From contig CM065309.1 in NCBI GenBank assembly GCA_033032175.1, positions 7,688,001 to 7,752,000 of the forward strand: a stretch of 64,000 nucleotides of DNA, given 5' to 3'. Below, in pieces: positions 46,241-57,500 of this stretch. How positions within the stretch are numbered: the stretch's first letter is position 1; each line of letters opens with the position of its first letter. Below the pieces are notes generated by a model. It was not told the DNA's origin. It saw nothing but the letters and a program-made list of their open reading frames with translations, and searched no databases. The stretch comes from Saturnia japonica (taxonomy: Eukaryota > Arthropoda > Insecta > Lepidoptera > Saturniidae). A program made the position numbers and the translations under genes.

Positions 46241-46515
46241 GCCGCGAGTGGCTCACCATTTTTTCTGAACTGACAACCCTGCCGAGGAGCAATTGGAGCC
46301 CCACGTGACAGGATAATGAGCTCACGTGACCCGTCAACTCCAGCCGTCGCCGTCGACAAGCCTACAATTTCCGGACTCTGACGAACGCGTTTCCAATTTT
46401 AAACCTCGGTAAACACTTTCGATCTTTTATTATTTCAGTTCTTTGCAATGAAGACTGATCAGATTGCTCGTTTGCAACCGATTGCTGCGGGCTGTATTGG
46501 AAAACCAAATGCGTA
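46241..46515 (+). promoter_or_regulatory. GC-rich island with paired CACGTGAC boxes
   Basis: A patch clearly richer in GC than its surroundings. It contains two E-boxes in identical context, CACGTGAC at 46302-46309 and 46323-46330, 21 bp apart. A short open stretch from ATG at 46447 runs 23 codons to a stop overlapping a GTAAGC donor-like site. It could be a promoter/first exon of an unknown gene, a distal element of serpin C (2 kb downstream), or a transposon piece. Confidence 0.3.
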
Positions 46516-47741
46516 AGCACGATCAGAAGAATTCATCCAATTTTTTTACATACGAAAGCGTGTAGGTTAAAAAACATGAATATATTATACGTTTAATTTT
46601 ATACGTACTTTGAGTGTGTTAATACTTACTAAAACGCAAAAAAATAAAATTCCAGCTAAATCAAACTGTAGTAAAACGATGACAAATATTTACAAAACGA
46701 AAAAGTAAATAGATAAAAAATATATATTATTTTGTCACCTAAAACAGTTATTTACGAATGGTGGTTGCGATTAAATATTTCAGTATTAATGCCCCACCAC
46801 CTTGCAATATTTGTGTGTATGTCCAGTAGAATGTTTGTTGTGGATCAGTTTGAATTATGAAATTAGTTAATTAAAGACATTCCATAATCGTTTCCATGAA
46901 AATAAAGCATTCGTCCCTTACCACTTAATTGTATGAAACTAATTAAAACAAAATGCTTATTCTACTAAGAAATCTATTTCTTAGAATATTATTGCCGACT
47001 ATAACTGTATACAAAATTAGTAATGTAGGTATCACTTCAACTAGGCTTTTCAATGTTAGTAAATAATAAACAGTAAAGTGAGTGATATTTATTAACTTTG
47101 TGCAAAAAAAGACTTAATGTATTTTATGAGTGTTCATCTACTTTGGCACGGTAAATAGAGATGTTATTAATACAAACACAAAGATCAACTTTCAAAAGAA
47201 AAAAATTAAACCCGTTAAAATTTATCTATGCCGTTGCCGTTGTGCACGCTACACGCAAAAACTACGAGATAGATTTTGGTCAATTTCTTTTTGTTATACT
47301 CCTTAGATACTTGGTCCTTTTATAAAGAAAATATCACGCGTGAGGAGCCGCGGGCACAGCTTGTGTATGAATAAAATATTGTTGGTTTAACTCAAAGTCA
47401 TTTTATTTTAATGCAAAACGAGGTGTACTTTAAAACGTATGACTTGGTAACTGGACGCGTGGCAACCCTATATGTAAATCAAAACAGCGACTAATTCTTA
47501 GGTAGCTTAATTTTACTATCCTCACCATTCCATGACTAGTTAAAATTATTGTTTTTTCCCGTACAGTTATAGTCAACTCTTATATCGTTTTATATAGTAT
47601 TTACAAACGTAAAAAATAATTCTTATATAATACTAGGAACCATATACGATTTAGTTAATTTTAATAAAAATTCAAATTACTAGCTGTGTCTGCAACTTCG
47701 TCTATGTGGAATTTCATGTATAAAAAAATAGCGATTAAAAA
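46516..47741. other. Intergenic sequence
   Basis: AT-rich. A reversed copy of the lepidopteran repeat box (GAGGAGCCGCGGGCACAGCT) lies at 47341-47362. No gene. Confidence 0.45.
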
Positions 47742-47999
47742 GTGATACTCACGGTTAGTAGTCAGTCTTGCTTTACTTTCACTACTTGCGATCAATCGAT
47801 ATTCTGCTTAAACCTAAGACGTCGTTCCCTACAGGTTATTAGGGCGCGTAAATCTTTTCTTAATATCTCGTTCAGCAGAGTTTCACGTTACGGTATTCCC
47901 CAGTTTTTAGCGGACGAACGAATCTCATTCTGTTTAGAGCAATGGAATTTACTGAGAAAATCCCTTCCTCCTTCTATCAGGAATTTTGATTTAGCTTAA
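47742..47999 (+). pseudogene. Possible LINE C-terminal relic
   Basis: An 85-codon open stretch whose end (ISFCLEQWNLLRKSLPPSIR) resembles the last residues of LINE ORF2 proteins, where a W-N-x-LP-xIR-like ending is common. Nothing upstream confirms it, and the preceding repeat box at 47681 suggests transposon origin. A chance ORF remains possible. Confidence 0.3.
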
Positions 48000-48473
48000 A
48001 TTCAAATCGTAACATAAGGAACCAAAAGCCCTTTGAGAATAACCAAGAAAATCATTGTAGATAGTAACTGATACCATAAAGAAAACGTATTAAGAACTGA
48101 ATATGACAATTTACGGTTTAGGTAAGCAAAGAGTCAGACGGTTAAGCAAGGGGTCTACCCAAAACCGAAAAACATAGCACGTAGTCTACGAGACAAAGAG
48201 TTTGGGGACCTCTGGCTATAGATAATATACATATAATGTAAATTTACCAGTTATTTGAAATGTTGAATGATGATATTCTTGTATTCAAATCTGAGATTGA
48301 ACCGGTACTATACATACTGCAGTCTAACTATTCGTCAATTTCATAACGACTTCTAAGCAAGTAATAATATTTACTAATGGCATTGACAAATTAAAGCGTA
48401 TTTCAAATTAAAAAGCTATTTACTTAACTTATACTTAATAGTACGTTGTGTATCTTATTCTTTACAGAACTCT

Positions 48474-48508
48474 GATAAATAGGTGCTCGTCACATAAACT
48501 GTTTAGTG
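48474..48508 (+). promoter_or_regulatory. Candidate core promoter of serpin C
   Basis: TATA-like GATAAATAG at 48474-48482 and an initiator-like TTTAGTG with A at 48505. The spacing puts the box at -31 to -23, which is ideal for insect promoters. It predicts a 43-base 5' UTR before the ATG at 48548. Confidence 0.45.
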
Positions 48509-48547
48509 TTGGACCGGCATCCGAGAGACACAAAAGTCGCCGTCAAG

Positions 48548-48566
48548 ATGAAGATTATCATCACCA
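48548..48566 (+). CDS. Serpin C exon 1: start codon and signal-peptide N-terminus
   Basis: A tiny coding part (MKIIIT plus one base) followed by donor GTAAGTT. It is recognised because it completes a phase-1 join to the acceptor TTATTTTTCAG ending at 53884. The intron of 5.3 kb hosts two transposons. Too short for ORF-based gene finding. Confidence 0.75.
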
Positions 48567-51500
48567 GTAAGTTATAAATGAAATAATCTTAAAAATATTT
48601 TCAATGACATCCTTATCTACATAATGGTTATTAGTTACTAGTTAATTGCCTTTTTAGACAACACTTATGACATTCCGTTACTGATTGATATTGTGTTAGG
48701 TTACCATGGATATTTCAAATGTGCTTTAATTGAGAATGATATTTTGAATAACGATTGTGAGTGCTTTTATGAATATTTTCATAAACTTTAAATTGGTGTG
48801 CATTTGATCATTTTCTAAATAAAAAAAAAAACATAGATGTGAAGGTTTCAGTTCTACCACGTGTGAATTGCACACATAATTTCTTTGTTTATAAGACACC
48901 GAGAAAAGCTCGGTCACCCAGATATTGATTCTGTAAGCATCACCGGCCACATGTATTGGGATTCCCTATCTTTTATAAGCCGACTCATTTGTTATTTAAT
49001 CGGTTTTCCTTGTACAAATACATCTTGTATATATAGTACGTAGTCGCTTTACTTCCTGCTATGCAAAACTTAAACCAGTATTCAAGTAGACACCGTTAAA
49101 AACACGAAGATATTCGAATATATATAAAAAATAACAACATATCACTTAATTTTTTGCAGTGTAGACTATAATGTTAATAATAATATAATCTTTTGTGGAG
49201 ACACTCATAAACAGTCATGACATACATGTTAACTAAAACTTTGGTAGCATTACAGGTACTAAACAAAAACCTGTATTATGCTGTAATCGAGCCAATTTTT
49301 AGTGTTTTATTTTTTTCTGTTTAACCTTACTGAGATGTCTCGATTTAACAGTATGGTATGGAGTGTAAAAGTAAGAAGAACCACCATATAAGGGATACAA
49401 GTTAAAAAATTGTCCAGCTGTAAGCAGCTACTTATAATTTGAAAAACCAACAAAATTGTTCTAGTGGGCGAACATTATTAACAAAACAATAACTTTTGGT
49501 GCTATCTTTAAAATTTACGCATTGCTACCATGGCACTAGCCTAAATTGACGCTTATCGATGGACACTTTTCCATACATAAAGATGGTACTCTTCGTATCT
49601 ACCTCCATACAGTACGCCTTACTAATTCACAGTAGAGGTACCGTAAGAAGACAGTCATATTCCAAAATGCGGGCCCCATACAGAGACTGCAAACCTAACT
49701 ACACCAGATCATCTACTAATTTAATAAGTTAGAGTCGTACATGCTTCCTGTACGATTTGACTCACACAATATCTTAGTCTTGTAAGATTGCTAGTCCCTG
49801 CGTATTTTCTATAGTTTTCTATTGGTTAATGCACTGTATTCTCTTTTATAGCCTTTTCGGGTTTTGAAAGAAAATCATTTAAATTTTATCAAATTTTTAT
49901 CATAGATATTTTTTTGTTAACTAATAGTAATTCTGGAGCTATTTTGTATGTACATAATACAATAAAAATGAATAAATATACACAATCTCAAATTCAGACT
50001 ACATTATGTATTTATTGCAACGCAAGGCACAAATTTTCTGAAGTTCATAATTATAACCCAGTTCCTTCTTATCGAAATACATCTGATGTTTAATAAATCA
50101 GGATAATTCTTACAGCAAAAAGTGTGACTAAGTTATTTTCAATCCTATACTGATAAGCAAATATGTCCAATTAAAAATATTATATCAAACTATATTATTA
50201 CTTATTTCCTTTGTGCTAACACATTGCCACCGTTTCTTAAACCATCCCATCCCAGTCATCGTGAAGAGCCGCCAAAAAACTAGACATGTATTATCATTTT
50301 TTTAAACTGTGCATGTAATATTTACCATTATGAAATATATTATTTACAGTAAATGGGCCTACTTTCATTTGTAGTATTTTATGTCAAACAACGAATTTTG
50401 AATTACATTTATCCAATTACTTGCTGTGCCCGTGGCTTCTTTCTCGTGGACGACAAAAGAACGCGTAATTATAATAAAAATCATAGTCTCTTAAGAATTT
50501 ATTAACTTTTTATTGAATGAAGATATCGTGTTTTTTTTTTGTTGATAAAGACCATATATCTGAGTTTTAAAAATGATGCGCGCACAACGGAAAATCTCAA
50601 TCATTTTATTTATATAGATACACACATCAAACCCATCTAGGGATATTATGAATTTTCCCAATTTACTCAAAATACTACATGTATAATATACAAGGTGTCC
50701 AGAAAGGGTATCGGGTATTTGTAAGTACAATGAAACAAAAATTATTTGTATGCAATAAAAAAGTTTATTGTTTATTATTAGCATATGAATTGGAGAATTA
50801 TTTGGAAAAGTTGATGTTATCCAAATGATGACCGTTACGTTGCTGGCACTCTTCTAAACGGAAACGAAGATTGGCGATAACACGTTGACACATAGCTATC
50901 GATATTGCTGCCATTTCTGACCTGATGTTTTGCTTTAACTGGGTTAGATTCGTCGGATTGTTTTGATAAACCTTACTTTTAAGGTATCCCCATGCAAAAT
51001 AGTCAAGCGGGCTAAGGTCGGGGCTTCTGGGAGGCCAGTTGATGTTACCCCTTCGCGAAATGACTTTATTAGGGAATAATTCGTTAACAACTTCCATTGA
51101 GTCATTTGAGGTATGGCAAGTGGCCCCATCTTGCTGGAACCACGTTTTTGAGTTGAAACCTGCAAACTCCTGCAACTCTGGGACCAAAAAATTTCGCAAC
51201 ATATCGCAATAACGGTCACTATTCACATTAATTGCTCGGCCTCGTTGATCTTCATGAAAATAAGGACCAATTATGCCTTTAGCAGACATAGCGGCCCAAA
51301 CAATGACCTTTGGGCTATGCAGGGGTCGTTCATGCTTTCGTCTCGAATTCTCCACTGCCCAGTACCGACAATTCTGCTTATTAACATGACCATTCAGGTG
51401 AAAATTTGCTTCGTCACTGAACAGTATGTTGTTAAAGTTGTTAAATCGCTGCAGCATTTCGTTCGCAAAATTCAGTCGATTAGCATAGTCCGTATCCTTC

Positions 51501-54500
51501 AATTCTTGAACCAATTGAATTTTATAGGTTTTTAGATGTAAGTCTTTCTTTAAAATCGAATGTAAAGACGATTTTTTGATGTTCAACGCTTGGCTTCGCT
51601 TTCGGATGGATAAAGACGGATTTTGACGAACCGACGCCTCAACTTCTTCAATTGTTTCTTCATCGCGAACTGAACGAGGACGACCAGAGTTTTGAATTTT
51701 AACTGTCACACCTGTATTTTCGAACATCCTGATCCATTTCCTAATGCTATCGTTACTTGGCGTGTGGCGTGTACGATATTCCGCACGATAGAGACGTTGA
51801 GCAGTCACTATTGAATCACCATTACGATAATACGCTCGTACGCAAAATGCGCGATGCGTCCCCGAGTACTGTTCCATCGTGACTAAAACTCCACAAAATG
51901 GCGGACGCCATGAACCCCTCCCCACACCCTTTAGACGCCCCGTTTCGAATATGGCGCGAAAACAAATACCTGATACTCTTTCTGGACACCTTGTATATCC
52001 ATATTTATCTGACTAGACTTCAGAGTAAAACAGTTTTATTTTTTTGCGTTAATAAGATTTTTTTCAATAAAGACAGAAGTGAAATAATGGTAAGACTGAC
52101 GATGAATGTGTTTATCAAGAAAAAGTAAAAAATAAAGCGAAATTATTTCGTTTTTTGCAATTGTGCAAAAAAACAGTAGTCAATGAAATCACCCATGACA
52201 TTAACAACGTTCCAGCAACGATTTTTCACGGTTTGAATCAAGTTATCAAAGTCTTGCTGTGGGATATTGTCCTAGCTCCTGATAAGATACCAAAAAAGTT
52301 GCTCTTCAGTCGCAATGTTTAAGGAAAATTTTTTAAAGCCCTTCTCTGGAGCATGCCCCGCGTATGTTCCACGGGGTTTAGGTCTGGTGATAGCGCGGAC
52401 CAGTCTAAGACCGGTACCTCGTGTTCCTGTAGTCAGCTGGTCGCCACTCGCGCTGTGTGCAGACGGGCGTTGTAGTGCATGAGCGTGAATTCTTGGCCAA
52501 TTTGTAGTCGATGGGGGTAGACTATTTGTATTAGCACCTGGTTACGGCTTTCTTCAGCAGTCATGGTGTCCCTGATTCAAACGAGGTCTGTTTTTCCAAC
52601 AACGCGAATTCCCTCTCAAACCATAATTGTCTCGCCGTGGTATGGATGAATTTCCTGAGGTTGTTGGAGACGGCTCTCACGACCAGGAACTCGCCATACG
52701 CCTACATTTCGTGAAACGAGATGGAAACTTAATAGGGACTCATCAGTAATCATGAGCTTCTCCTTACAGTTTGGTTACTTACAAGCGACTGGTGCTCAAT
52801 GGAGCCTTTAAACCAACTGCATGTCCGTAATATTTGGTAGTCTTCTCGCGACAACTTCTAAAAATCTATCTTGTCGTTGAGTGGTAATGCGCCTCCCGCC
52901 TGGATGTCTTTCAGCCATTTTGTTTTGTTCCAGTATCTTCAGCAATACTCCATTGAGTAGCCCCAGCTTGGACCATGCCTACTGCCCCTAACATTTCCTC
53001 TCTCATTAAATGGCGCCGCTGCATGACGCATACAGTGGCATAAATTCGAAATTAACTGCGGACTTGTTTTAACTTTAATTTGACACCAAAAATTACCATA
53101 ATCTATGATAGTTAATTGAAATCTTCGAACTTCACTAAGTTATGCCGCGCAAATCTATTGTTTTATAAGCTTTCTTAAAACTGGATAGTATTTCTTGAGT
53201 TTAAGAACTTGTTGTTGAACAGTGTTGATGTGGTTATTGGTAAATTGAATAGTACTTTCTTTTCTATATTTCCATTAATTGAGTAAGAATTTTACCCAAC
53301 TGCATAACTCTTAATGTCACTATTCTACGCTATAATAATAATGAGTGACTAATAATTAAAAATATATTCTAATCATTATAATATTTATTAGTCATACTGT
53401 AGCCACACAAAATCATTTTGTGTGAAACATTGTGCAAGAATAAGCGTTCAAAATATGTTGGAAATTCTAATACCTACTTAGCTAGAATCAGAGTTCACTG
53501 ATAAATATATCAATCAGGATATTACATTAATTAATATTTATTGTCTCAGCTAGAATGAGTTGCGGTTGAGATAGAATCCAAAAGTAAAGTAGATTGGAGA
53601 CCAAAAGATGATATCCCATTTAAATAAGAATTAGAATCCGCTAAAAAGATTATAATTCTAATTTTGATTTAGTTAAGTGTTGATTAAATAACACTGGTTA
53701 ATATTAATCTCAAAGATACTAGTTATCGGAATTTTTAATTAGGAAAATTAATTTAAAATACTACATTTTACGAACCCTAGCTAGAATTAACTTTCTTTTA
53801 CATAGTTATATAAACAAAAGTTGAAATATTTGTTGGAAATGTCAAAATTAAGACTTACATATAATAATCATGATTATTTTTCAGTATTTGCCCTCGCGGC
53901 CTTAACAATGGCCAGTGACACTGACATACAAAAAGCACTCAAGAATAGCAATGATCAATTCACCGCACAGATGTTTAACGTAAGTAATATTAGATTGCTG
54001 ACAACAGTATACTGAGCTAGTATATGTGACAATATTTAGTTATATAATTATGTCAAATTCGTATAATTAATGGCTTACATATATATTGTAACTAAATATC
54101 ATCACAAAACAAACATTGTCGGCGTAATATTGTGATAACAAGTTTAAAATATTTTTATAATAAAAAATACATTATGTGTTATATATCATAATAATGATTA
54201 TTGTGTATGTTATTCGACTCTGACCTCTATGTTTTAGAAGTAAGTAAGTGCAAATGGCACCGAATAATTGTAAAAACCGTTAGTGAATAAACAATCTACT
54301 GAGATTATAAGCTGTCGGTAGATTATGAACACACACTATTTGTAATGTAACGATTGCATTTTAGTAGATTTATAAACCAAATGGATTAGTTAAGGTTGTA
54401 ACTGTGATCATAACACACGAGCCGAGCGAGCAAAGTGAGCGGGCCTCGGTAGCGGCCAGCGAATGCCAGAAACAAAGTAGCTGTTGAAAATTTACATTTA

Positions 54501-57500
54501 GTCAAGTCCTTCTATCGTGATTTTTCTTATTTAATAGACATACATTCTTAAATTGAAAATTATTAATATCCGTTCACAATCTGACTCGATTTTTTTATTA
54601 ACTAACGATGATAAACACATAAAATTTATATCGCTCAATCTAAAATGTTGAATGCAATTGATGATAAGACAAAAGGAAACGAAATCTGATAAACTTTTAA
54701 AATATGTGTAATTCATTAAGTTAAAAAGATCCAAGTAGGAATAGAAATCCGCAAATGCGAGATCCCAGTCCGTTTTTGCGGGACTATACATGCAGGATCC
54801 GCAAAATTTGCGGGACTTAAATGAAAATGTAATTGAAGAAAAATGGGCGCCGATGTTATTCTAAATATTTATTACTCATTAAAAAGCGCTTTAAGATATT
54901 TTTTCAAGTACCTAACTCGATAACTTTCTCTCTCTAGAGGCCTTTGGCCCATAAACTGATTGAATTTGTATAGAAACTTATCCATAGTTATTTACTGATC
55001 GATAAAGTAATATAAATACTAAAATCTGCTATCTTAAAAGAAAAATTTCGTTACTCAAGATCAGTTAATAAATTTAATAATACTATCTATATTTTCTTTA
55101 GGAAGTCGTCAAAGCAAACCCAGATAAAAGTATCGTACTGTCTGCTTTCTCCGTCCTATCACCGTTAGCTCTGCTGGCTTTAGCCTCTGTTGGAGAATCA
55201 CATGACGAGATTATTAGGGCTATCCACCTTCCTGATGATAACGTGGTGAGTATAAGACTATTTAATTTTAAACTGATTTTATATTTTTATTTCAATTATT
55301 GTTAAATGAAAACTAACATTTTAATTTTAATTATTAATATTAATAAAACACAGTATTTCGAAATTACTAATTTACCAGTAAAGAACCGATTTGTCCCTGT
55401 CATAGCTTCAGAATTTATTTATTTAAATAGGTAAGGGCAATCAATATAGATTTGGCCAGAAATCAGACCTTGACTAATAAACTGTAAAATTGTATGCATG
55501 ACAATATAAATTAATAAGAACAAAAATAGTTGGTCATCTGCTATATTGAATCCAAAATACCTGCCATGATATATAATATGTGTTCACTTGACTCAAATAC
55601 AAGTCGTAGAATTCGTACGCCTACTATAATATTTACTTATTTGCAGACTAAGGAAGTATTTACCGAAGTAAACCTACAATTGAGAACTATTAAAGGAGTT
55701 GATCTCAGAATGGCTAATAAAGTATACATTGCTGATGGTTTTGAATTAAATGCTCAATTTGCTGCTCTGTCGAAAACAGTGTTCAACTCTGAAGTTCAAA
55801 ACTTAAATTTTGTTAAAAGTGAAGAAGCAGCCAAAACTATTAACACCTGGGTGAGTTAACTAAATTAACATGAAAATTAGATATTATCTAATAGTCTAAA
55901 CTGGCATGAGAACGTCATTATAGTTTGAATGTCGAATAATATCATATGTAGGGTAGATCAATAAAAATATTAAAAAGTTTTATTAGCGTTTTTCTCTTTT
56001 TTTTTATTCCTATGATTTTACATTTTTTATACAAGTATTTCGTGGTATTTAGATATTCCGAAGATGAACGGTTACGAAAATATAATATTTTAAGAAAGGT
56101 CTTCCTTGTTAGGAAAATATTTATTTTAATATATTATATAACATATTTCCCGAAATAGGTTGAAGAGCACACCAATCAACGAATCAAAAATTTGGTAGAT
56201 CCTATGTCATTAGATGGTACCACACTCTCTGTTCTAGTAAATGCAATTTACTTCAAGGTATGCATTTTATTTCTACTTATGATAACTTGTCAGATATTTT
56301 TTTAAATATTTTAATTTTGAGAAAATGTAATCACTATTACTTACAAATGTAACTGGGTGTTGGATGTAACATACTTTGTATTGAACTACAAAAAATTAAA
56401 TAAAAAGTTATTCTGCATTATCGATTTCGGATAAGTAATCTGTTGGATGTAAAAGGACGAAATAGAGAACAAATATAAAGATTAAATTAAAACATGGTTA
56501 TTACCATGTTCTTAACCTTTATTTGTCTTACTTGATTTGTACGGAAAATTAACAAGGAATTAAGTAATATGAATACTTCGTTGTTGGACAAAAAATCTGT
56601 TCTGGTCTTAAATCATCTAAATTTATGTTTACTTCATATAATTTTGTTTGATGGGTGGAGTCAATGATATTATAAGTAAAAGGGTGGAGATATAAGATAA
56701 TGAACATTAATTGATTTACTTGCATATTTTACAGGGAAGTTGGAAAAACAAATTTGTTAAGGAGCTTACCCAAATTCGTCCATTCCATGTTAACAAAGAT
56801 AAAACTATAGAAGTCCCTACTATGCATAGAAGAGGATATTATACATACGGAGAAAGTTCCGAACTTGATGCAAAGGTTAGATTATATAAAAACGCATTTA
56901 ACCTTCTAGGTATTTCTTTAAAGCGAAAGGCTTAATTTTATTCGTAAAGCATTTTAAATATTTTATTGCGTAACTTGTATAATAAACATTTTTTTATGTT
57001 TTATATTTTAAAGCCTATCTATATTTTTCAGCTTATCGAAATACCCTATGAAGGTGAAGAATCATCATTCTTTATTGTACTTCCAAACAACGTTGACGGT
57101 CTCAATGCACTTGAGGATAAACTTAAAGACCCAAACGTTTTTGATAAATTACGACAAGAAATGTTCACAACTGAAGTCGATCTTTACCTTCCCAAATTTA
57201 AAATTGAAACTACAACAGACCTTAAAAAGGTTTTGGAAAATGTGAGTAAAATTAATTGAATTATTTATTATGTAGTACATTTTATATCAATGGTAAAATC
57301 GTAACATTATATTTTACCTTAGCATATGTAAACTACATAAAATATCTTAGTTTTGCATATATAAAAATATAATTTTAATCACCTGTATTAGATATTTTGG
57401 TATTGCAATTTGAAGTGGTATTTATAAAATATAGTATAAAAAATTAAGATAGCAACGTACATTTTCTCGAACACATCTATTAGGTATTAGAAACGCTTCT

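Noticed and set aside
53839..53979. Start of serpin C at the local ATG ([14 protein letters not shown]...)
   Set aside because: Gives a charged, poor signal peptide and ignores a good acceptor at 53883-53884; the exon at 48548 explains the N-terminus better.
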